This document shows positions 1 to 6,920 of a stretch of DNA of 43,116 bases, piece after piece. A program made the position numbers and the translations under genes. The notes beneath the pieces are model-generated. The model saw only the letters and a list, made by a program, of their open reading frames with translations. It did no database searches and was not told where the DNA came from. Source of the DNA: Acidobacteriota bacterium (GTDB taxonomy: Bacteria; Acidobacteriota; Vicinamibacteria; Vicinamibacterales; UBA8438). The stretch is taken from assembly GCA_026708265.1 (NCBI GenBank), contig JAPOVI010000330.1, forward strand, positions 1 through 43,116, read 5' to 3'. The number at the start of each line of letters is the position of its first letter. Within the stretch, counting starts at the first letter, position 1.

Positions 1-103
1 TGGCGCTGGCGTGGCCGAGCGCCGGACCGTAGACGAGCGTGCGCAGGATCAGCAGGTCGAGGGTGCCGTAGAGGAGCTCGATGCGGTCGGGGGTCGGACT
101 CAT
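1..103 (-). CDS. PadR-family transcriptional regulator, N-terminal part (cut by window edge)
   Basis: Reading leftward from an ATG at 103, the 34 visible codons give [20 protein letters not shown] followed by [14 protein letters not shown]. The pattern [18 protein letters not shown] is the first helix of the PadR winged-helix domain (family knowledge: [15 protein letters not shown]). In Acidobacteriota such regulators usually precede an ADOP-type ABC permease, which here would lie left of the window. The rest of the gene is outside the sequence, so length and ligand domain are unknown. A dyad-symmetric element lies just upstream (106-149). Confidence 0.75.
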   Translation of the reverse strand, partial: MSPTPDRIELLYGTLDLLILRTLVYGPALGHASA

Positions 104-105
104 CG

Positions 106-168
106 TTCTGTAGCCACTCTACTCAATATTGGGTGGTGAGTCTACAGAATCTTGATCTCCTGGCTCAA
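106..168 (-). promoter_or_regulatory. Promoter and dyad operator in front of the PadR gene
   Basis: On the minus strand TTGAGC (168-163) is followed after 18 bases by TAGACT (144-139), a plausible sigma-70 promoter. Overlapping the -10 box and running to the start codon is a perfect 8-base inverted repeat, TTCTGTAG at 106-113 and CTACAGAA at 142-149. Inside it lies an A/T-rich imperfect palindrome (ACTCAATATTGGGT, 121-134). PadR proteins commonly bind dyads in their own promoters, so autoregulation is inferred. A leader hairpin is the alternative. Confidence 0.5.
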
Positions 169-240
169 GGTGCCCTCGGCTGCCCTGTGTGCGCGACCTC
201 GGAAGCACTGCCGGCCGCGACGGAGCGCCAGGGCGCCGTG

Positions 241-1650
241 TTACTTCCGAATCGTCGCCGAAGAGGAGCTGCGGGAAGGCGCGACGACATCCGCCGGCAA
301 TGCCGGATCCGGCGCCAGGATGAACTCGGGAAAGGACTCGATGCGGAGCTCCGTGGCGTCCTGTCCGAGCTTCTCGACTTGCGCCGAGATGCGCGCGCCC
401 ATGGCCTTGTCGATGAGCCACCACACGCAGAGGGAGGTTGAGAATACGAAGGCGGCGACAGCGGCGATCCCGATTGCCTGCACGCCCGGATGGCCGCCTG
501 CGGCGATGCAGACCGCGAGCGAGCCCCAGACGCCGCCGCCGAGGTGCGCCGGGATCGCCCCGACCTCGTCGTCGATCCGAAGCCGCTCCAGGAACCGCAT
601 GCCGAAGGTGCAGACGGCGCCGCCGACCGCCCCGATCAGACACGCCCACAGGTGATTGACGAGTTCGGGGCCGGCGGCGATCGACACCAGACCGGCGATG
701 GCGCCGTTCAGTCCGGCGCGCAGGTCGGTCCGGCCGAGCGCATACCGCGACAGGGCGAGGGCGGCCAGCACCCCCGCGGCCGAGGCGAGGTTGGTGTTGA
801 CCACGACCAGGGTGACGGCAACGGCGTCGGCGGCACCGGCCAGGGACAGCCGCGAGCCGGCGTTGAAGCCGAGGAATCCCAGCCAGATGATGAAGACCCC
901 TAGCGTGACCGCCGGGACGTTCGACGGCGGCGTGGCGAGGACGCTGCCGTCCGCCCCGAACTTGCCCCGGCGCGCGCCGACGATGAGCACGCCCGCGAGC
1001 GCCGCCCAGCCACCGGTGGAGTGCACGACGGTAGACCCCGCATAGTCCCGGAAGCCCCACGCGCCCAGCCATCCTCCGCCCCAGGTCCAGGCGCCGACCA
1101 ACGGGTAGACGAAAGCGGTCAGCACGACGACGAACAGGAAGAACGCCCAGAGCCGCACCCGCTCCGCGAGGGTCCCGGAGACGATGGACGCCGACGACGC
1201 CACGAACACCATCTGAAAGAACCAGTGCGACATGGATGCGTGTCCGCTTCCGACGACGGTTGCCGCGGCAGCGGCATCGCCCTGGACAAGAGCCCATTCG
1301 GCCGACGTTGCTTCGACGCCGAACCGAAGCGAGCCGAACCAGCCGGCCGGCTCGACGCCGACATGCATGATCGAGTAGCCGACGAAGTAGAACGTGAGGC
1401 CGGCGATCGCGTAGAGGCCGATGTTCTTGAGGCACACGACGGAGGCGTTCTTGGTCCGCACGGAGCCGGCCTCCAGCATCGTGAAGCCCGCGCACATCCA
1501 CATCACGAGCGTGCCCCACAGCAGGAACGAGAAGGTGCTCAGGATGAGCCGCGTTTCCTCGGCCACGGCAATCAGGCGCTGCCGGCGCCGGCCTTCGTCA
1601 TCGAGCCACACTCCCCCCCGGAAGCGCGACTCGGGTTGCGCCACCGGCAT
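241..1650 (-). CDS. amt: Ammonium transporter (Amt/AmtB family)
   Basis: An inner-membrane ammonium channel of 469 aa from the ATG at 1650. About eleven hydrophobic segments run from LILSTFSFLLWGTLVMW to FVFSTSLCVWWL. Family signatures are visible: MCAGFTMLEAG in the first membrane helix, FQMVFVASSASIVSGTLAER, the first twin histidine in AGSTVVHSTGGW, FNAGS, and the second histidine in PAHLGGGVWGSLA. No GlnK/PII gene lies beside it and no regulatory domain is fused at the C-terminus. The start is uncertain: GAGGGG is only two bases from the ATG, the first ~25 residues look unlike an Amt leader, and a GTG at 1566 is an alternative. The frame stays open upstream to 2106, but that part resembles a gene remnant. 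Confidence 0.9.
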   Translation of the reverse strand: MPVAQPESRFRGGVWLDDEGRRRQRLIAVAEETRLILSTFSFLLWGTLVMWMCAGFTMLEAGSVRTKNASVVCLKNIGLYAIAGLTFYFVGYSIMHVGVEPAGWFGSLRFGVEATSAEWALVQGDAAAAATVVGSGHASMSHWFFQMVFVASSASIVSGTLAERVRLWAFFLFVVVLTAFVYPLVGAWTWGGGWLGAWGFRDYAGSTVVHSTGGWAALAGVLIVGARRGKFGADGSVLATPPSNVPAVTLGVFIIWLGFLGFNAGSRLSLAGAADAVAVTLVVVNTNLASAAGVLAALALSRYALGRTDLRAGLNGAIAGLVSIAAGPELVNHLWACLIGAVGGAVCTFGMRFLERLRIDDEVGAIPAHLGGGVWGSLAVCIAAGGHPGVQAIGIAAVAAFVFSTSLCVWWLIDKAMGARISAQVEKLGQDATELRIESFPEFILAPDPALPADVVAPSRSSSSATIRK

Positions 1651-1740
1651 GTCCCCTCGTTCGCCCCGGTGCGTGGCGATCGGTGCTTCCAGCTCGGGCA
1701 CGCGAATGCCGCCCAGGGCATTGCCGCGCAGGCCGGGCCG
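1651..1740 (-). pseudogene. Possible remnant of an alpha/beta-hydrolase-domain gene
   Basis: Directly upstream of and in frame with the transporter, the minus strand reads GNALGGIRVPELEAPIATHRG. This resembles, from memory, a segment of large exported alpha/beta hydrolase domain proteins (DADGN-x-x-GIR-P-x-x-VP-AT). Nothing else of such a gene is recognisable. A short phrase, AQPESR followed by LRSP or FRGG, occurs twice in this frame (near 1625-1645 and 1785-1805). I read the stretch as debris from an earlier gene; chance is possible. Confidence 0.3.
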
Positions 1741-2048
1741 CTGGACGTGCACGGCTCGGCCGCTTGCCCGCGGAGGGGATCGTAACCGCGACTCCGGCTG
1801 GGCGGGAGGCAATCGCCCTCCCGGGTCCCCGTCCGTGGCCAGGTCTCGGACGGATCCCGCGGGTGTGCCCGTGCAGCGGCGGTGTCGGGCGAACCCGATG
1901 TGTCGGTCGCACTTCGCCGACGCGCCTGCGAGCGTGCCGGAGGCACTCGCCGGGATCGGCATCGCTCGGGGATCGAGGTGGTCGGTCTGATAGAGTGCAG
2001 GCACCCAGGGCGGTGGCCGCGCCGCCGCGCCCGCAGAGGAGGCCCATC
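1741..2048. other. Intergenic region between divergent amt and M20 genes
   Basis: No convincing gene. It contains a GC hairpin (GGGAGG at 1804-1809, CCTCCC at 1817-1822) and, just before the M20 gene, a strong Shine-Dalgarno AGAGGAGG at 2035-2042. TGATAGAGT near 1988 could contain a -10 element for the M20 gene, but I cannot place a good -35 box. Confidence 0.4.
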
Positions 2049-3710
2049 GTGCGCACGACACAGTTGAGCTCGGCTCTTGCGGCGGCAGCTCTCCTCGCAG
2101 CCGCACCGGTTGTCACGGCCGCGGCAGCGCCGCAACAGGACGCCCCCGCCGCCTCGCGAGGGACCACGGCGACGGAGGCCGACGCGCGGATCGAGCGGCT
2201 CAAGGAAGAAGCGATCGCCGGTGTCGACGACCGCGGCGTCCTGATCCAGCGCATGATCGACAGCCTGTACAGCTTCTCCGAGCTCGGTTTCCAGGAGTTC
2301 GAGACCCAGCGCTACATCACGGAGCTCCTCGCCGCGGAGGGCTTCGACATCGAGCTCGGCGTGGCCGGCATACCGAGCGGCTGGATCGCCCGCTGGGGCT
2401 CCGGGCGCCCCGTGATCGCGCTCGGGAGCGACGTCGACGGCATCCCGCAGTCGTCGCAGATGCCGGGCGTGGCCTGGCGGGAACCCCTCGTCGAAGGCGC
2501 GCCGGGGCACGGCGAAGGCCACAACTCGGGCCAGGCGGTGAACATCGCCGGGGCCCTCGCGGTGAAGGCGATCATGGAGCGGGACGGCATTCCCGGCACC
2601 CTGATGATCTGGCCGGGAATCGCCGAGGAGCAGCTCGGCGGGAAGGCGCACTACGTCCGGGCCGGCATCTTCGACGATGTCGACATCGTGCTCTACAGCC
2701 ACATCAGCAGCGACATGACGACGACGTGGGGCGACAGCCGCGGCAACGGCATGGTGTCGGTCGAGTACCTCTTCGAGGGCGAGTCGGCCCACGGGGCGGT
2801 GGACCCGTGGAGCGGCCGGAGCGCGCTGGACGCCGTCGAGCTCATGAACATCGGCTGGAACTTCCGCCGCGAGCACCTGCGGATCCAGCAGCGCTCGCAC
2901 TACGTCATCACCGACGGCGGCGACCAGCCCAACGTGGTGCCGCCGACGGCGAGCGTCTGGTACTTCTTCCGCGAGACCGACTACGAGAACATCCTGCGCA
3001 TGTGGCGCATCGGGGACGCCATCGCGGAAGGCGCAGCCCTGATGACCGGCACCACGGTCAGCTCGCGCGTGCTCGGGGCAGCGTGGCCGCAGCACATGAA
3101 CCGGGTGGTGGCCGAGACGATGTTCTCCAACATCCGGCGCATCGGGATGCCGGACTGGTCGGAGGAAGACCAGCAGTTGGCCCGCGCCGTCCAGCGGCTC
3201 GTCGGAGTGGAGGAACGCGGCCTGGTGACGACCGTCGCCGCGCGGCTCATCGGCGCCGAGCGCGTCCCGGACAGCCAGCGGCGCGGCGGCGGCTCCGACG
3301 ACATCGGCGACGTCTCGTGGGTGGTGCCGACGGCGACCCTGCGCTTCGCCTCGAACATCGGCGGCGGGGCGTGGCACAACTGGAACAAGGGGATCGCGAT
3401 GGCGACCCCCATCGCCTACAAGGGCGCGGCTGCCGGCGCCAAGGTACAGGCCCTGACGCTCCTCGACTTCCTGCTGCGGCCGGGGCTGGTCGAGGCCGCG
3501 CACGACTACTACGAGAACATTCAGACCCGCGACCGGCAGTACGAGACGTTCCTGCGCCCCGAGGACGAGCCGGCCATCTGGCTGAACCGCGACATCATGC
3601 AGCGCTTCCGGCCGCAGCTCCGGGAGCTGCACTACGACCCGTCGCGCTACGACAGCTACATGGAGCAGCTCGGCGTCGAGTACCCGCAGTTCGAGCGTCC
3701 CCAGGACTGA
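2049..3710 (+). CDS. Exported M20-family amidohydrolase (AbgB-like)
   Basis: A 553-aa secreted metallo-amidohydrolase of peptidase family M20, closest to the p-aminobenzoyl-glutamate hydrolase B / indole-acetyl-amino-acid hydrolase group. The GTG at 2049 is chosen because AGAGGAGG ends six bases before it and it opens a hydrophobic signal peptide (LSSALAAAALLAAAPVVTAAAA). Family motifs: YSFSELGFQEFET near the start of the catalytic domain, the metal-site segments GSDVDGIPQ and GEGHNSGQA, and PGIAEEQLGGK with the catalytic Glu pair. ESAHGA and PNVVPPTASVWYFFRE belong to the dimerisation lid. Such enzymes cleave N-acyl or N-aryl amino-acid amides. It converges on the D-aminoacylase with no spacer, the two stop codons touching at 3710/3711, so a shared acyl-amino-acid substrate is possible but unproven. 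Confidence 0.88.
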   Translation: MRTTQLSSALAAAALLAAAPVVTAAAAPQQDAPAASRGTTATEADARIERLKEEAIAGVDDRGVLIQRMIDSLYSFSELGFQEFETQRYITELLAAEGFDIELGVAGIPSGWIARWGSGRPVIALGSDVDGIPQSSQMPGVAWREPLVEGAPGHGEGHNSGQAVNIAGALAVKAIMERDGIPGTLMIWPGIAEEQLGGKAHYVRAGIFDDVDIVLYSHISSDMTTTWGDSRGNGMVSVEYLFEGESAHGAVDPWSGRSALDAVELMNIGWNFRREHLRIQQRSHYVITDGGDQPNVVPPTASVWYFFRETDYENILRMWRIGDAIAEGAALMTGTTVSSRVLGAAWPQHMNRVVAETMFSNIRRIGMPDWSEEDQQLARAVQRLVGVEERGLVTTVAARLIGAERVPDSQRRGGGSDDIGDVSWVVPTATLRFASNIGGGAWHNWNKGIAMATPIAYKGAAAGAKVQALTLLDFLLRPGLVEAAHDYYENIQTRDRQYETFLRPEDEPAIWLNRDIMQRFRPQLRELHYDPSRYDSYMEQLGVEYPQFERPQD

Positions 3711-5369
3711 CTACCGTCCCGGGCCGTAGAGGACGCGGCCGGGCCGCGCCCCGGTGTGCTCGCCGGCATCGACCACGACCACACCGTTGACCAGCACGTA
3801 CTCCACGCCCTCGGCGTACTGGTGCGGCTGCTCGAAGGTGGCGCGATCGATGACGCGCTCCGGGTCGAAGACCGCAATATCGGCGAAGAAGCCCTCGCGA
3901 AGCAGGCCGCGGGCCCGCAGGCCGATCCGCTGCGCGGTGGCGGCGCTCATCTTGCGCACCGCCTCCTCCAGCGTCAGGACGCCGCGGTCGCGCACGTAGC
4001 GGCCGAGGACGCGGGCGAAGGTGCCGTACTCGCGGGGGTGGGGCACGCTCTCGCCGAAGACCGAGATCCCGCCGTCGGAGCCGATGGCGGTGGCCGGGTG
4101 GCGCATGATGCGCTCGACGTCTCCCTCGTCCATCGCGTGGTAGATGGCGCGGGCGCCGCCGTGCTCGACGATCTCCATGACCAGCTCGGCCGCGTTGGCT
4201 ACGGTCGGCTCGGCGCCCCGCCCGATCAGGATGTCGGCGAGGCTGCGGCCCTCCAGGGAGCGGTCCCAGGGGCTGAGACCGATCACGATGTTCGCCGGGT
4301 CGCCGCCGCCCCGGTCGTGCTCGATGCGGTAGACGATCTCCTCCCGGATGCGGCGCCTGGTCTCCGGGTCGCGCAGCCGCTCGATCAGCTCCCCGGTGCC
4401 GCCGGCCTGGGCCCACTGCGGAACGACCGCCGTGATGGAGGTCTGGGACGCCGTGTAGGGGTACTGGTCGATGGTGATGTCGACGCCGCGCGCCCGGGCC
4501 GCGTCGACCAGGGCCAGGCTCTCCGCGCTGCGGCCCCACATGTCGCGGCTGACCGCCTTGTGGTGCGTCATCTGCACCGGGACGGCCGCCTCCTCGCCGA
4601 TGCGGATCGTCTCGCGCACGGAGTCGAGCAGCCGGAGCGCCTCGTCGCGCATGTGCGAGATGTAGATGCCGCCGTAGCGGCCGGCGCCCTCCGCCAGGGC
4701 GATGATCTCGGCGGTGTCCGCGAAGCTCCCGGGGACGTAGAAGAGACCGGTCGACAGACCGAGCGCGCCCTCCTCCATCGCCCGGGCGACGAGCGTGCGC
4801 ATCCGCTCGAGCTCGTCCCGCGTCGGCTCCCGTTCTTCGTTCCCCAGGACCCGCCGGCGAATGGTTCCCTGCCCGACGAAGACGGCCCAGTTGGGGCTGA
4901 TGCGCGTCGCGGCGATGCGCGCCAGGTGCTCCCCGACCGGCCACGGCGAGGCGCCGTCGTTGCCCTCGGTGACGGTCGTGACTCCCTGCAGCAGGTAGTT
5001 GTCCGCGGTCGGCACGTCGTAGATGCCCCGCACCGCGTGCGTGTGCGGATCGACGAACCCGGGCGCGACCACGAGGCCGGCGGCGTCGATGACGCGCTCC
5101 GCCGCCGCGTCGGGAAGATGCCCGATGCGGGCGATCCGGTCGCCGCGCACCGCGACGTCGCCGCGTACCCAGGGATTCCCGGTGCCGTCGACGAGCCGCC
5201 CGCCGCGGATGAGGAGATCGAACGGGGGGTCGTCCTGCGCCGCGGTGGGTGGTGCGAGCAGGAATGCCATGGCCAGCACGACGAGCGCCAGAGGCAGCGC
5301 CAGCAGCACGGGCACCGCGCCGCGAGGGAACCGCCGCCGGCGTCTCGTGGTCGGTCGCGGTAGGTGCAT
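3711..5369 (-). CDS. Exported D-aminoacylase / N-acyl-D-amino-acid deacylase family protein
   Basis: A 552-aa amidohydrolase-superfamily enzyme that hydrolyses N-acyl-D-amino acids or related amides. The ATG at 5369 follows GGAGGG and opens an Arg-rich then strongly hydrophobic leader (VPVLLALPLALVVLAMAFLL) ending near PPTAAQ, so the protein is exported or membrane-anchored. The mature part begins with the typical FDLLIRGGRLVDGTGNP. Metal-site and family motifs follow: APGFVDPHTHA, EEGALGLSTGLFYVPG, GGIYISHMRDE, VQMTHHKA and AIGSDGG. The C-terminal return to the small beta domain is FFADIAVFDPERVIDRATF. Length is normal for the family. It is transcribed towards the M20 gene and divergently from the metallo-hydrolase gene at 5779. 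Confidence 0.9.
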   Translation of the reverse strand: MHLPRPTTRRRRRFPRGAVPVLLALPLALVVLAMAFLLAPPTAAQDDPPFDLLIRGGRLVDGTGNPWVRGDVAVRGDRIARIGHLPDAAAERVIDAAGLVVAPGFVDPHTHAVRGIYDVPTADNYLLQGVTTVTEGNDGASPWPVGEHLARIAATRISPNWAVFVGQGTIRRRVLGNEEREPTRDELERMRTLVARAMEEGALGLSTGLFYVPGSFADTAEIIALAEGAGRYGGIYISHMRDEALRLLDSVRETIRIGEEAAVPVQMTHHKAVSRDMWGRSAESLALVDAARARGVDITIDQYPYTASQTSITAVVPQWAQAGGTGELIERLRDPETRRRIREEIVYRIEHDRGGGDPANIVIGLSPWDRSLEGRSLADILIGRGAEPTVANAAELVMEIVEHGGARAIYHAMDEGDVERIMRHPATAIGSDGGISVFGESVPHPREYGTFARVLGRYVRDRGVLTLEEAVRKMSAATAQRIGLRARGLLREGFFADIAVFDPERVIDRATFEQPHQYAEGVEYVLVNGVVVVDAGEHTGARPGRVLYGPGR

Positions 5370-5510
5370 GACGGAGCCCTCCGTGGCGTCGCGTGGTGCG
5401 ATGCGGCCCGGCGCCGCGTCGGGCCGCGACGGAGCGATTCTACCCGCGCAGGATGCGCCGAGCGGAACGGCGGGAGGCTCACCCGTCTGGGATCCTCCGT
5501 GGCAACGGGC

Positions 5511-5615
5511 TAGCGCCGCCAACCCGTCGCAGGCTCCGGGTCGGCCCCAGCCCCCACCGGCCCAGGAGCTTGACCCGCGGCACGCACTCCGTTGGCGTTC
5601 CGCGGCGCAAGCTCC
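5511..5615 (-). repeat. 105-bp dispersed repeat, left pair, copy 1
   Basis: First of two exact, directly adjacent 105-bp units between the divergent D-aminoacylase and metallo-hydrolase genes. Read on the minus strand the unit has a hairpin half, AGGAGCTTG-CG-CCGCGG pairing with CCGCGG-GT-CAAGCTCCT, 15 of 17 positions paired. This is followed by a ~50-base GC-rich tail containing GGTGGGGGCTGGGGCCGACC. The tail matches the units at 42853-43062 apart from one base near its start; nearly all other differences fall in the hairpin. The stretch 5370-5510 upstream holds no gene; I see only the D-aminoacylase leader region in it. Confidence 0.93.
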
Positions 5616-5720
5616 TAGCGCCGCCAACCCGTCGCAGGCTCCGGGTCGGCCCCAGCCCCCACCGGCCCAGGAGCTTGACCCGCGGCACGCACTCCGTTGG
5701 CGTTCCGCGGCGCAAGCTCC
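5616..5720 (-). repeat. 105-bp dispersed repeat, left pair, copy 2
   Basis: Second unit, identical to 5511-5615 and followed at 5721 by TAG, the three bases that also begin each unit. Its edge adjoins the presumed promoter of the metallo-hydrolase gene: the -35-like TTGGCG lies inside the unit and the -10-like TAGAAT begins at the first base after it. Identity within the pair but divergence from the other pair implies recent local duplication or gene conversion. Confidence 0.93.
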
Positions 5721-5726
5721 TAGAAT
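5697..5726 (+). promoter_or_regulatory. Candidate promoter formed at the repeat edge, for the MBL-fold gene
   Basis: TTGGCG (5697-5702), an 18-base spacer and TAGAAT (5721-5726, five of six to TATAAT) lie about 50 bases before the ATG at 5779. Apart from the -10 box all of it is repeat sequence. The equivalent place in copy 1 has TAGCGC instead of a -10 box, so only the outer edge of the pair makes a promoter. Confidence 0.45.
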
Positions 5727-5778
5727 GACCGACGGTGGAGGATGATTGTCGCGATCCGACACCAAGGAGGGAAGACGG

Positions 5779-6702
5779 ATGAGACGCTTCACGATTCTGG
5801 GGATTCTGGCCCTGGCCGGCGTCCTGCTGACGACGGCGACCTACCAGGCGCAGGACGAGCGGGCGCCGCTCGAGGTCCAGGACGTCGCCGACAACCTCTA
5901 CATGCTGGCCAACGCATCGTCCGTGCAGGGGATGGGCGGCGGTGGCAACACGGCGATCTTCGTCACGGAAGGCGGCGTCGTGCTCGTCGACACGAAGATC
6001 AACGGCTACGGCCAGGACATCATCGCCGCGGTGGCGGAGATCACCGACAAGCCGATCACCACCGTCATCAACACCCACACCCACTTCGACCACAGCGGCG
6101 GCAACACGGAGCTGCCGGACACCGTCGACTTCGTCGTCCACGAGAACACCCGCGCCCAGATGGCCCGGCCGACCTGCCAGCCGGTCACCAACTGCAGCGC
6201 CTTCCAGGGCGCGAACGCCAGGTACCTGCCGCAGACCACCTACTCGGACCGCATGTCGCTCTTCGCGGGGCCGGACCAGGTGGACCTGTACCACTTCGGC
6301 CGAGGCCATACCGACGGGGACACGTTCATCGTCTTCAAGGAGGCGAAGACCCTCCACACCGGCGACATGTTTCAGCGCAAGGGCCTGCCCTTCATCGACG
6401 TGGCGAACGGCAACGGCAGCGCCACCGAGTTCGGGAGCACGCTCCGGAAGGCGGTCGCCGGGATCCCCGACGTCGACATCGTGATGCCGGGCCACAACCC
6501 GACGCCGGTGACCTGGGCCGAGTTCGTCGACTTCAGCGGCTTCTACAACGACGTCGTGAGCAAGGCGCAGAACGGCAAGGCCGCCGGCCGCTCGGTGGAT
6601 GAGGTGGTCGCCGCCTACAGCGTGCCCGACGAGTACAGCGACTTCGCGGCCCCGGAACAGAGCCTGCGGACGACCGTGCAGTACGTCTTCGACGGTCAGT
6701 AG
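5779..6702 (+). CDS. Exported metallo-beta-lactamase-fold hydrolase
   Basis: A 307-aa protein with a signal peptide (MRRFTILGILALAGVLLTTA) and a complete metallo-beta-lactamase fold. The metal-ligand motifs are in order: NTHTHFDHSGG (HxHxDH), the histidine in GRGHTDGD, the aspartate in LHTGDMF and the last histidine in VMPGHNP. The start is the ATG at 5779, eight bases after AAGGAGG; an in-frame upstream ATG at 5746 lacks a comparable site. An insert, RPTCQPVTNCSAFQG, carries two cysteines and could form a disulfide in the periplasm. The Asp/His set supports a dinuclear zinc hydrolase, but the family spans beta-lactams, lactones and quinoprotein-associated relatives, so no substrate is assigned. 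It points the same way as the PQQ sugar dehydrogenase 218 bases downstream. Confidence 0.88.
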   Translation: MRRFTILGILALAGVLLTTATYQAQDERAPLEVQDVADNLYMLANASSVQGMGGGGNTAIFVTEGGVVLVDTKINGYGQDIIAAVAEITDKPITTVINTHTHFDHSGGNTELPDTVDFVVHENTRAQMARPTCQPVTNCSAFQGANARYLPQTTYSDRMSLFAGPDQVDLYHFGRGHTDGDTFIVFKEAKTLHTGDMFQRKGLPFIDVANGNGSATEFGSTLRKAVAGIPDVDIVMPGHNPTPVTWAEFVDFSGFYNDVVSKAQNGKAAGRSVDEVVAAYSVPDEYSDFAAPEQSLRTTVQYVFDGQ

Positions 6703-6739
6703 AAGGGACGGGCGCGCGGGCGTCCCGGCGGGCGCCTTG

Positions 6740-6802
6740 GGAGTTTTCGCGACGGGAAACTCCTCCGTCGCGGGCCGTTGGGAGGTGGGTCGGGGGACCT
6801 CC
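6740..6802 (+). terminator. Cluster of overlapping hairpins (possible terminator or attenuator)
   Basis: Between the MBL gene (stop 6702) and the sugar dehydrogenase (start 6921) three perfect stems occur close together: GGAGTTT/AAACTCC (6740-6763), CGCGACGG/CCGTCGCG (6748-6772) and GGAGGT/ACCTCC (6781-6802). The first two overlap, so they cannot form at once. There is no T-run, so a classical intrinsic terminator is not shown. Confidence 0.4.
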
Positions 6803-6920
6803 TCCCGAACCGGATCGGCGCTCACGGCGACCGGCGAGGCCGGAGCTTCTCACCACGGCTTCGCCGGTCGCGTCCGATGCAAGTGGTCATGCGAGTGAGG
6901 TCGGCAGCGCGGGAGGGTGT

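Noticed and set aside
119-1519. Long antisense frame over the ammonium transporter
   Set aside because: Arg/Gly/Pro-rich translation without domains, a by-product of high GC; the opposite strand has all Amt motifs.
1572-3632. Minus-strand 686-codon frame over the M20 gene
   Set aside because: No recognisable domain, whereas the plus strand has M20 metal-site motifs and a Shine-Dalgarno.
5511-5720. Tandem 105-bp pair as a CRISPR array or a protein-coding repeat
   Set aside because: No spacers differ between copies, and the open frame lacks start, ribosome site and coding composition.
5479-6825. Minus-strand frame through the repeats and over the MBL gene
   Set aside because: The repeat has no stop in this frame, so the frame extends by chance; composition is that of a shadow.
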